Shown here: piece by piece, positions 10,560 through 18,017 of the stretch
Layout: each line of letters starts with the position of its first letter
Position numbering within the stretch: position 1 is the first letter of the stretch
Origin: Pseudomonas chlororaphis
Lineage (GTDB): Bacteria > Pseudomonadota > Gammaproteobacteria > Pseudomonadales > Pseudomonadaceae
Direction of reading: 5' to 3'
Assembly: GCF_001921865.1 (NCBI RefSeq)
Contig: NZ_MSCT01000005.1
Coordinates: 437,001 to 501,000 of the forward strand
DNA: 64,000 nucleotides
Notes under the pieces: model-generated
What the model was told of the DNA's origin: nothing
Databases searched by the model: none
Seen by the model: the letters and a program-made list of their open reading frames with translations, nothing else
Made by a program: the position numbers and the translations under genes

Positions 10560-10589
10560 AAAGCCCGTCTCTGACGGGCTTTATTTTTT
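10560..10589 (+). terminator. Intrinsic terminator after thrC
   Basis: Perfect 10-bp stem AAAGCCCGTC/GACGGGCTTT with a 3-nt loop, followed by ATTTTTTA, 22 bp after the thrC stop. Confidence 0.92.
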
Positions 10590-10604
10590 ATATTCAGGCT
10601 GTTC

Positions 10605-13600
10605 ATGGCGACGCTCCTTCAAGGACAGGGCAGCGCTGCGCCGAGGATCACTCACAGGATGGTTATGCTGCCGCACCCGGTTTTGCGCACATTGATGGTT
10701 TTGGCGATGCTGTTTGCGGCCCCGTGCCTCATGGCGGCGCAGAACCTGCCGTTCAAGCTGGCACCGGCCTTCGTCGAACTGTCGCCGCTGGTACTGACGG
10801 CGACCGAGCGGCAATGGCTGGCAGGCCGCGGCACCTTGAAGGTGGGTATTTCCACCGACGACTATCAGCCGATCGACATCACCCGCGACCGCAATCGCTA
10901 CCAGGGCATCAGCGCCGATTACTTGAGCCTGGTCGGCGAGCGCCTGGGCGTGCCCCTGGAGGTCCTGGGGTTCTCCGAACGCGAGCAGGCGGTCGAGGCG
11001 CTGCGCAACGGGACGATCGACATTCTCACCAGCGCCAACGGCTACGAGCGTGGCGTCGCGGGGCTGCACTTTTCCAGCGACTACATGCCCGATCGCACGG
11101 TGGTGGTGGTTCGTCGGGACGACGCCAACGTGGCGGAGGACCTGGCTGGCAAGAAAGTGGTACTGCTGGAAGGCTATGCGGACGCCAAGGTCGCCCACGA
11201 GGCCTATCCGCACAGCCAGATCATGCTCTCGCCGAACCTCTACAGTGGCCTGGAAGCCCTGAAACAGGGAGATGTCGACGCCTTTATCGGCAACGAGGTG
11301 ATCGTCCGCGCCTACGAGGCGCTGCGGCCTTACCTGGGGTTGCAGGTTCGTACCGGCAGCCGGTTGCCGCCGACCGGTTTTTCCTTCGCCACGCGACGGA
11401 CCGACCCGCTGCTGGGCCGAGTGATCGAGCAGGCGCTGGCGAGCATCGATGACTCCACGCGGCGCGAGATCCTGGCTCGCTGGACCACCGGGCTGGGCGC
11501 CAGCACCAGTGGCGAGCGGATCAAGCTGAGCAAGGAGGAGCGCGCCTGGCTGCTCGAACATCAGCACGTGGTGGTTGCCTCCAAACAGCTTCCGCCCTAC
11601 ATCTTCAAGGATAAGGACGGCCAGTGGGCCGGGCTGAACATCGACCTGCTCAATCGCATATCGCGCATGACCGGTCTGCATTTCGTCCAGGAGGAAAGCT
11701 TTTCCACGGCCCACACCCTGGACATGTTGCTCAAGGGGCAGGCGCAGATGAACACCACGTTGTCGGCCAACGACGAGCGCTGCGGCTTCCTCGATTTCAC
11801 CCATCCCTTTGGCGGTTCGGCCTGGGTGTTCGTGGTCCGCGGCGACGACGTCCAGCTGCATACCTTCAAGCAGCTGGCGGGCCAGGTGCTCGCGCTGCCG
11901 GCCCGGCACGCGCTGGAGAGTTACGTGCGGGAGAACTACCCGAAGATCCGCCTGCGTTCGGTCGGCACCTACGAAGAGGCGCGGGCCCTGGTGGCCAGCG
12001 GCGAAGCCGACGCGACCATCCAGAACGAAGTCGAGGTGCAGGGTTATCCGGAGGACGGGTTGCGCATCGGCCGCAGCGTCGAGGGCAAATGGTCAGCCGA
12101 CGAGTTGTCGGTGCGCCGCGACCAGCCCGAGTTGCTGAGTATCCTCAACAAGGCCCTGGAAGCGTTCCCGGTGGCCGAGCTGAGCGCCATCCGCCTGAAA
12201 TGGCTGGGGGCGACGCCGGTGCCGGTTCCCATGTGGCAGCGGGTGCCGATGTGGATCTACTGGGCCACCTTCACCGCCATTCTGTTCGGCCTGCTGTCCC
12301 TGGCCTGGAGCAGCCGGCTCAAGGGGCAGATCCGCCAGCGTCTGCAAGCCGAGCAACGGCTCAATGACCAACTGGCGTTCAAGCGCGCCTTGCTCGACGG
12401 GATTCCCAACCCGATCTTCGTCCGCGACCTGGCCGGGCGCCTGATCACTTGCAACCGAAGTTACGAAGTCCAGACCGGCATGCGCCTGGAAGAGCTCAAG
12501 GGGCGCTGCCTGACCGAGTTGGATGTGTTGCCCGAGGCCACGGCCAGGCAGTTGCACCTCGAGTTCCTCACGCAGCTGGAATCGCAAGAGTCGGTGTTCG
12601 TCGACCGTCAGATCGAGTCCAGGAGCGGCCCGGTGCAGGTCTATCAATGGACGGTGCCGTTCTACAGCGCCGAGGGCGAATTGCAGGGGCTGCTGGGCGG
12701 CTGGATCGATATCACCGAGCGCAAGCGCCTGGAGGAACAACTGCTGGAAGCGCGCCGCGCGGCGGACCAGGCGAACTACGCCAAAAGTGCCTTCCTTTCG
12801 ACCATGAGCCATGAGATCCGCACCCCGATGAACGCGATCATCGGGTTGCTGGAGCTGGAAAAGGAACAGGCGCACCTGCGCGGCCTGCCGTTTTCGGAAG
12901 CGTTGCGCGTGGCCTATCAATCGGCGCAGGAACTGGTCGGCCTGGTGGGCGACAACCTCGACCTGGCCAAGATCGAGGCCGGGCACATGCAACTGGCGCC
13001 GCAGACCGTGGTCCTGCGCGACTTCTTCGAAGACATCCAGCAATTGTTCGAGGTCACCGCGCGCAGCAAGGGCTTGCACTTGACGCTGGCCTTCGACACG
13101 GCCGCGCAAGGTTCCTACTGGCTCGACCCGCTGCGCTTGCGCCAGGTGCTGCACAACCTGCTGAGCAATGCCCTGAAGTTCACCCAGGCCGGCGAGGTGC
13201 GGATGTCGGTCGAGCGCCAGGCCGACGAGCATGGCGCCGACCGTCTGTGCGTCAGCGTCGCCGACACCGGCCCGGGCATCAGCCCGGAAAAGCAGGCGAG
13301 CCTGTTCGACCCGTTCATCCAGGCCCATGTGCAGACGGCGGCGGAGCAGGGCGGAACCGGGCTGGGCCTGAGCATCTGCAAGCAGCTGGTGGAGCTGATG
13401 GGCGGGCGCATCCTGGTGCAGAGCGAGCCCGGCGTGGGGACCACGGTGACCCTGGAACTCTACCCGGAGCAGGTCGTAGAGGACTTCGGCCAGGCGTCGC
13501 AGGCCAGTGTCGAGCGTCCGCAGAGCCGGCGCATGTCGGTGCTGGTGGTCGACGACTTGCGGGCCAATCGCATGGTGCTCAGCCAGCAATTGATGTTCCT

Positions 13601-14237
13601 CGGGCATAAGGTGGTGGCGCTCGACAGCGCCGAGGCGGCGCTGGCGCGCTGGCAGGTCGAGGCGTTCGACCTGGTGATGACCGATTGCCACATGCCCGGT
13701 ATGAACGGCTACCAGCTGAGCGAGGCGATACGCCGGATCGAGGAGCGGGAAGGGCGCGACGCCTGCCCGCTGATCGGCTGCACGGCCAATGCCTTCGAGG
13801 ACGAGCAACAGCGCTGCGAACAGGCCGGCATGGACGAGCTGCTGGTCAAGCCGGTGACCCTGGACCGGCTGGCGCAGGTATTGGCGCGGTTCCTGCCGCC
13901 ACCGTCCTTCGATATCCAAACCCTGCGCTCCATGACCCAGGCCGACGGACCGGTCCTGCAACGCATGCTGCGCGAGCTGTGGAACAACCTGGCCCAGGAG
14001 CGGACGGCCCTGGAGGCGGCGGTGCAGGACCAGGACTGGGGCCGTATCGCCACCTCCACCCACCGCCTGAAAGGGGTGTGCTGCCTGATCGACGCGCTGC
14101 CGCTGGCCCAGGTCTGTATCGAGCTGGAGGCCGCTGTGCGCAGCCGCTCGACGTCGGCGCTGGCGGGGCACTGGGCGCGCCTGAAAGACGCCATTGGGTG
14201 TTTGCGCAGCGATATCGAGCCGTACCTGGGGGATTAG
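10605..14237 (+). CDS. rocS1: BvgS-type hybrid sensor histidine kinase (RocS1-like)
   Basis: Unorthodox phosphorelay sensor of the inner membrane. Domain order is signal sequence; two periplasmic SBP_bac_3 sensor domains (about residues 60-290 and 305-530); a transmembrane helix (WATFTAILFGLLSLAW, about 547-565); PAS (about 595-705); HisKA with phospho-acceptor His736 in SHEIRTPMN; HATPase with DTGPGIS and GGTGLGLSI; REC with Asp1027 in MTDCHMPG; and HPt with His1153 in STHRLKG. Numbering uses the first ATG at 10605. The ATGs at 10659 and 10665 put the hydrophobic signal (PVLRTLMVLAMLFAAP) nearer the N terminus and are likely starts. With the downstream REC-EAL gene and convergent LuxR regulator this matches the Pseudomonas roc1 locus. 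In P. aeruginosa Roc1 controls cup fimbriae; none are seen here. Confidence 0.88.
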   Translation: MATLLQGQGSAAPRITHRMVMLPHPVLRTLMVLAMLFAAPCLMAAQNLPFKLAPAFVELSPLVLTATERQWLAGRGTLKVGISTDDYQPIDITRDRNRYQGISADYLSLVGERLGVPLEVLGFSEREQAVEALRNGTIDILTSANGYERGVAGLHFSSDYMPDRTVVVVRRDDANVAEDLAGKKVVLLEGYADAKVAHEAYPHSQIMLSPNLYSGLEALKQGDVDAFIGNEVIVRAYEALRPYLGLQVRTGSRLPPTGFSFATRRTDPLLGRVIEQALASIDDSTRREILARWTTGLGASTSGERIKLSKEERAWLLEHQHVVVASKQLPPYIFKDKDGQWAGLNIDLLNRISRMTGLHFVQEESFSTAHTLDMLLKGQAQMNTTLSANDERCGFLDFTHPFGGSAWVFVVRGDDVQLHTFKQLAGQVLALPARHALESYVRENYPKIRLRSVGTYEEARALVASGEADATIQNEVEVQGYPEDGLRIGRSVEGKWSADELSVRRDQPELLSILNKALEAFPVAELSAIRLKWLGATPVPVPMWQRVPMWIYWATFTAILFGLLSLAWSSRLKGQIRQRLQAEQRLNDQLAFKRALLDGIPNPIFVRDLAGRLITCNRSYEVQTGMRLEELKGRCLTELDVLPEATARQLHLEFLTQLESQESVFVDRQIESRSGPVQVYQWTVPFYSAEGELQGLLGGWIDITERKRLEEQLLEARRAADQANYAKSAFLSTMSHEIRTPMNAIIGLLELEKEQAHLRGLPFSEALRVAYQSAQELVGLVGDNLDLAKIEAGHMQLAPQTVVLRDFFEDIQQLFEVTARSKGLHLTLAFDTAAQGSYWLDPLRLRQVLHNLLSNALKFTQAGEVRMSVERQADEHGADRLCVSVADTGPGISPEKQASLFDPFIQAHVQTAAEQGGTGLGLSICKQLVELMGGRILVQSEPGVGTTVTLELYPEQVVEDFGQASQASVERPQSRRMSVLVVDDLRANRMVLSQQLMFLGHKVVALDSAEAALARWQVEAFDLVMTDCHMPGMNGYQLSEAIRRIEEREGRDACPLIGCTANAFEDEQQRCEQAGMDELLVKPVTLDRLAQVLARFLPPPSFDIQTLRSMTQADGPVLQRMLRELWNNLAQERTALEAAVQDQDWGRIATSTHRLKGVCCLIDALPLAQVCIELEAAVRSRSTSALAGHWARLKDAIGCLRSDIEPYLGD

Positions 14238-14263
14238 GACTTGTCCTATGGGGCGTAGGACTT
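14235..14263. promoter_or_regulatory. RcsB-like palindromic operator candidate plus third half-site
   Basis: TAGGACTTGTCCTA (14235-14248) is a perfect 6-bp inverted repeat with a 2-bp spacer, overlapping the rocS1 stop. TAGGACTT recurs at 14256-14263, 21 bp (two helical turns) after the first copy. By eye the palindrome agrees at 10 of 14 positions with the RcsAB box TAAGAATATTCCTA recognised by NarL/RcsB-type regulators. RocA1 is of that type and is encoded just downstream, so this is a candidate operator for rocR expression. Confidence 0.45.
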
Positions 14264-14326
14264 TTCCCGATTAACGTATGCCCCGCTGCGGATTCTCGCT
14301 GCGCTTGCCGTATCGGAGGCCGTTCC

Positions 14327-15571
14327 ATGCACAGATTGAAAGTGCTCGTTCTTGAAGACAATTCGTTCCAGCTGATGGCTCTGCACCAGATGCTCAATGC
14401 CAATGGCGTGTTCAACGTCTTGAATGCCGAAAGCGTGGCCGCTGCCCGGCAATCCCTGGACAGCAAGGGGCCGGTGGACATCGCCATCTGCGATCTGTAC
14501 CTGGAGCAGGCCGACGGCCTGGAGCTGATCCGTTACCTGGCGCAGGAGCAACGGGCGAAGGCGCTGATCATCCTCAGCGATGCGCAGGCGGATGTCCGCG
14601 AAGGCGCCGCGGCCATGGCCCGGCAGCAAGGCCTGAAGGTGCTCGGCTGCCTGCCCAAGCCAGCCTCGGTGACCCTGGTCAACGAGTTGCTGGGCCTCTA
14701 CCAGCAATGTTTCGAGCCGGGCCCGCAGGCCTTGTCCCTGGCCCAGGTGCGCGACACCCTGGCGTTGGATGTGTTCCAGCCGCAGGCCCCGACCGCCGAG
14801 GAAGGGCAGGCGGCCGTCCTGCGCCATGGGCTGGCGCACTTCCAGCCGGTGGTCGGCCATGACGGCGAAGTCCTGGGCGTCGAGGCGCTGGCGCGCTGGC
14901 AGCACCCGGAACATGGCGTGATGCTGCCCGCCGAGTTTTTGCCGGTCATCGAGTTCGCCGGCCTGGAAGAAACCTTCACCTGGCTCATGCTGGAGCAGGC
15001 CATGCAGTTGTCGGCCGGGGTGCGCCTGGTCATGGGCCGCTCGCTGGCCATCGCGGTGAACATCCCGGTGGGCATGCTGGAGTTGCCGAACTTCCCGCGC
15101 CAGCTGGAAGCCTTGCTGCGGCGTTTCGAGGTGCCGGCCCGGCTGCTGACGCTGGAGGTGATCGAGACCACTGAGTTGCAGACCGATACCGCCCATGTCG
15201 AGGCACTGTTGCGCCTGCGCATGATCGGTTGCAAGTTGTCGATCGGCGACTTCGGCACCGGCGGCACCAGCTTGCAGCGCCTGCTGGAGTTGCCGTTCAC
15301 CGAGCTGAAGATTCCTCCGGCGTTCGTCTGCGGGCTGGCCAGCGACGAGCGCAAGGCGGCGGTGGTGGCCGGTGCCATGAGCATGGCGCGGCGCATGTCG
15401 CTGGGCCTGGTGCTGGCCGGTATCGAGAGCGCCGCCGATTATCAGGCGGCGAAAAAACTGGGGCAGGCGCGCCTGCAAGGCTGTTTCATCGCCGAGCCCA
15501 TGAGCGCGGTCGCCGTGCGCCAGTGGATCGCCCGGCGCCGGCGCGACGATTTCGCGCAAGAGGCTAGCTGA
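14327..15571 (+). CDS. rocR: REC-EAL response regulator (RocR-like), possibly degenerate phosphodiesterase
   Basis: The 414-residue protein has an N-terminal REC domain (LKVLVLEDNSFQLMAL, phospho-acceptor Asp56 in AICDLYLEQ) and a C-terminal EAL domain from about residue 165. In P. aeruginosa, RocR hydrolyses c-di-GMP and competes with RocA1 for the sensor phosphate. Here Glu186 of EALARW, the Asn of VNIP, the Glu of LEVIETT, the Lys of LKIP, the Glu of GIES and the Gln of LQGCF are retained. The loop-6 motif, normally DDFG, reads GDFGTG with Gly307 at the first Asp, and the following KIDR is KIPP. The ATG at 14327 is preceded by GGAGG. A longer open frame upstream overlaps rocS1 in another frame and is not coding. 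Confidence 0.87.
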   Translation: MHRLKVLVLEDNSFQLMALHQMLNANGVFNVLNAESVAAARQSLDSKGPVDIAICDLYLEQADGLELIRYLAQEQRAKALIILSDAQADVREGAAAMARQQGLKVLGCLPKPASVTLVNELLGLYQQCFEPGPQALSLAQVRDTLALDVFQPQAPTAEEGQAAVLRHGLAHFQPVVGHDGEVLGVEALARWQHPEHGVMLPAEFLPVIEFAGLEETFTWLMLEQAMQLSAGVRLVMGRSLAIAVNIPVGMLELPNFPRQLEALLRRFEVPARLLTLEVIETTELQTDTAHVEALLRLRMIGCKLSIGDFGTGGTSLQRLLELPFTELKIPPAFVCGLASDERKAAVVAGAMSMARRMSLGLVLAGIESAADYQAAKKLGQARLQGCFIAEPMSAVAVRQWIARRRRDDFAQEAS

Positions 15572-15579
15572 ACCGGCCT

Positions 15580-16242
15580 TCAGGCCAGCCCGTGTTCCTG
15601 GACATAGATGTACAGCGCCGCGGCGCTGGCCAGGCCGAGTTTGCGCATGGCGCTGACCTTCTGCGTGCTGACGGTCTTTTTGCTGCGGTTGAGCTTGGCG
15701 GCGATTTCCCCGACCGTCAGCCCGGCCGCCAGCAGCCGGATGACTTCGAGCTCGCGGGGCGACAGCTGTTCCCCGGACAGCAGCCGATCCGGTCCGACCT
15801 CGCCCGCTAGGCTAAGGAGTTGCTGGATGGCCCGGGCGACAAACACTTTGTCGCGGCGCACATGGCTGATCGCCGCGGGCAACTCGTCGGCCAGGCTGGC
15901 CTTGCTCAGCAGGCCCATGACGCCAAGGTCGAGAATCGAGCGGAACAGCCCGGCATTGTTGAGCATGGTCACCACCACGACCGGCAACTGCGGGTGATGC
16001 CGACGCAGGTGTTCGATCAGCCGCAGGCCGTCGTTCTGCTGTTCGCTGGGCATCATGAAGTCGGTGATCAGCACTTCGCAGGGACAGCGTTGCAGCAGCT
16101 CGCAAAGGGCTGTCGGGGAGCTGGCTTCGCCGACGATCTCCAGGTTGTCGTCGCGCTCCAGGACGGCCCGCAGGCCGATGAGGAAGATCGGGTGATCGTC
16201 GGCCAGGACGATCCGCAGTTTTTTATTGGACGTTTGGTTCAA
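15580..16242 (-). CDS. rocA1: REC-LuxR two-component response regulator (RocA1-like)
   Basis: DNA-binding response regulator of the NarL/RcsB class, 220 residues. The REC domain (residues 8-125) has ADDHP and phospho-acceptor Asp61 in LITDFMMP. The LuxR-type helix-turn-helix follows (LSPRELEVIRLLAAGLTVGE, then KKTVSTQKVSAMRKLG). The only start consistent with the full REC domain is a TTG at 16242, preceded by GGAG at suitable spacing; a TTG start may limit expression. It is convergent with rocR (8 bp between stops). Likely receives phosphate from the RocS1-like kinase. Confidence 0.85.
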   Translation of the reverse strand: MNQTSNKKLRIVLADDHPIFLIGLRAVLERDDNLEIVGEASSPTALCELLQRCPCEVLITDFMMPSEQQNDGLRLIEHLRRHHPQLPVVVVTMLNNAGLFRSILDLGVMGLLSKASLADELPAAISHVRRDKVFVARAIQQLLSLAGEVGPDRLLSGEQLSPRELEVIRLLAAGLTVGEIAAKLNRSKKTVSTQKVSAMRKLGLASAAALYIYVQEHGLA

Positions 16243-16638
16243 AACTCACTCCGGTGAGAAGGCCGCATTGCGCACACGCCCCGTCGCCATACCCCGGGGG
16301 CTTTGAAAACCGATCGCGAAGAGGGCTGGATGGCCCTCGTCTGTCAAAGAAACCTGCCCGAAACCTGGAAATTTACCCGGTCCGGACGCGCGGTACGCTG
16401 CTTGAGGCGCTGCTCGCGCGCTCGGCGGCACCCGCCGGTTTTGCTTCGATGTGCCGATTCTAGTCTGATCCGGGCTGTTTTTTATCTGTCATGTTTTGCG
16501 GGCATGCTGGATCAACTCAGGTCGACAGCCCTCGGCGGCTGCGAACTTTCTTCTCCGGGCGATGGTCACTTGAATGTCAGAAAGCTACCGGCATCTGTGT
16601 ATTCGAGCCTTAATTCGAGCTATTGAGTGGTGATCGAG
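16243..16638. other. 396-bp gap upstream of the DUF3509 gene
   Basis: No conserved gene is recognised. The left part is the 5' leader of the minus-strand rocA1 gene. A small hairpin (GAGGGC/GCCCTC, about 16320-16338) has no T-run. At 16574-16633 there is a possible 19-codon frame (MSESYRHLCIRALIRAIEW) that ends 5 bp before the DUF3509 ATG, with no convincing ribosome site. No clear sigma70 promoter was found, so function is unassigned. Confidence 0.4.
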
Positions 16639-16923
16639 ATGGAAAGTATCAGCCTATTGTTGGGTGAAGCTTTGAGCCCGTACCAGGTAACTCTGACCCC
16701 GGGCACACAAGGCGAATGCCTGGTGACGTTGAAGAATGCCTTGGGGGCCATCGTGCTCGAACGTGAGTTCAATCAGGCCCAGTTGACCGACAAGCACCTG
16801 TTGACCGATGTCGTCGACGGCCTGCATCGCGACATTCTGATTGCCGAGGGCCGCCTGGAGCCCTGTGTCATTGCGGCCTTGCGCAATGTGGCCCGGGAAA
16901 AGGCATTCGATAGCGCGCGCTGA
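16639..16923 (+). CDS. DUF3509 domain-containing protein
   Basis: A small protein of 94 residues, MESISLLLGEALSPYQ at the N terminus, matching the Pseudomonas-restricted DUF3509 family (about 90 residues, unknown function). There is no signal peptide or membrane segment, so it is probably cytosolic. I prefer the ATG at 16639; the GTG codons at 16627 and 16630 are in frame but add only VIE-type residues. It is followed by an intrinsic terminator at 17042. No function can be assigned from the sequence or its neighbours. Confidence 0.8.
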   Translation: MESISLLLGEALSPYQVTLTPGTQGECLVTLKNALGAIVLEREFNQAQLTDKHLLTDVVDGLHRDILIAEGRLEPCVIAALRNVAREKAFDSAR

Positions 16924-17041
16924 TCGATTATTTCGGGAACCTTCGCGCCAGGCCATCAGTCAGACCCTTGGCAACAGGATCAAGCATTGTGCTCCGGTGC
17001 TTGTCGCTTGTTGTACGGGTCTGGTTTCAGACCACGTTTAA

Positions 17042-17078
17042 CCCCGAGTCGTCTCCCCACTGCTCGGGGTTTCTTTTT
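17042..17078 (+). terminator. Intrinsic terminator between DUF3509 gene and convergent SBP-like gene
   Basis: CCCCGAG and CTCGGGG arms are followed by TTTCTTTTT. It lies between the DUF3509 stop and the convergent gene ending at 17091. Confidence 0.85.
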
Positions 17079-17090
17079 GTCCGGATTTTT

Positions 17091-18011
17091 TCAGGGCTGC
17101 GCCGGTTCGTGGAAAAACGCCAGGGCGTCGCTGCGGTATTGCTCGCGCAGCGCCGGTTCCAGCCATTGGGCGTAGAGCTCGAGCAAGGTGCCTTCGCGCA
17201 ATCCGATCAGGGCCTGGTTGATGTGTTCCACCGCCTGCCGGCCTTGCGGGGTATTCGAGCAACCGACATTCACTGACTGATACTTGGGCATGCCCTGGAT
17301 CGGGTAGAACTCCAGGCCGCCGGGGTCGATGCCTTGGCGCTGGGCCTGGAAACGGATCTCCGGCTGATAGCCGAGCAGGGTTTCCAGGCGTCCGTGCTGC
17401 TGCATCTGCAGCAGGTTGCCGACCGCGCTGTTGCCGTAGTGGGCCACCAGTGCATGGGCCGGCGCCTGTTTGAGCAGGCTGTCGATCTGCTCGCCGTAAC
17501 TGCGCTCGGCGACCACCCCCACGCTGTGCTCGGTGCTGGCCAGGAGCGCGGGCAGGTCGATCTGTTCTTCATGGATGAACGCTTGCAGGCCGGGGCGGTC
17601 CTGGCGGCGCGCGGCCAGGCTGTTGCTGAGCATGCGCAGGCTGGGGATGGAAAACGCGATCCACTGGGCCCGCTGGCTGTTGAACAGCAAGGCCGGGTCG
17701 CAGACGAAGGGCAGTTCCCGCAGCATCTGCAGGCCCCGGGCACGGTTGACGTGCACCACCTGGTGGTCGTACTCGGGCAGGCTGGCCATCAGCGCGGGCA
17801 GCGCCTGATCGATGACCCCGAGGCCCTTTTGCGGGCCCTCGAAAATCGTCATCGGCGGCAGGTCGCGCAGGATCCAGAGCAGGGTGTCCCGGGCGTGGCT
17901 GAGTTGCGGCAAGGTGCCGAGCGTCAGCAGGATCGATAACTGCAGGGCGCGAAGCATTCGCTTGCCGCGCAGGCTCGCTCGGCCGTCGGTTCTATGTGGC
18001 AACACACTCAT
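17091..18011 (-). CDS. TIGR02285-family periplasmic solute-binding-like protein
   Basis: The product (306 residues from the ATG at 18011) resembles extracellular solute-binding family 3 proteins of the TIGR02285 group. A hydrophobic signal peptide (MLRALQLSILLTLGTLPQLSHA) starts about 19 residues in, so the Met at that position may be the true start. The mature part begins DTLLWILRDLPPMTIFEG, typical of these proteins. No transporter genes accompany it, so it may be a sensor or scavenging protein rather than an ABC component. It begins 6 bp after the stop of the CoA-transferase gene and may be cotranscribed with it. Confidence 0.75.
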   Translation of the reverse strand: MSVLPHRTDGRASLRGKRMLRALQLSILLTLGTLPQLSHARDTLLWILRDLPPMTIFEGPQKGLGVIDQALPALMASLPEYDHQVVHVNRARGLQMLRELPFVCDPALLFNSQRAQWIAFSIPSLRMLSNSLAARRQDRPGLQAFIHEEQIDLPALLASTEHSVGVVAERSYGEQIDSLLKQAPAHALVAHYGNSAVGNLLQMQQHGRLETLLGYQPEIRFQAQRQGIDPGGLEFYPIQGMPKYQSVNVGCSNTPQGRQAVEHINQALIGLREGTLLELYAQWLEPALREQYRSDALAFFHEPAQP

Positions 18012-18017
18012 CAAGGT

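Noticed and set aside
12093..14171. A 692-codon minus-strand frame opposite the hybrid kinase
   Set aside because: The plus-strand kinase has complete, ordered domains; the antisense product is Gln/Leu/Arg-rich without homology.
13685..14326. An upstream 214-codon extension of RocR
   Set aside because: It lies over the end of rocS1 in another frame, has no domain, and the ATG at 14327 has GGAGG upstream and begins the REC domain.
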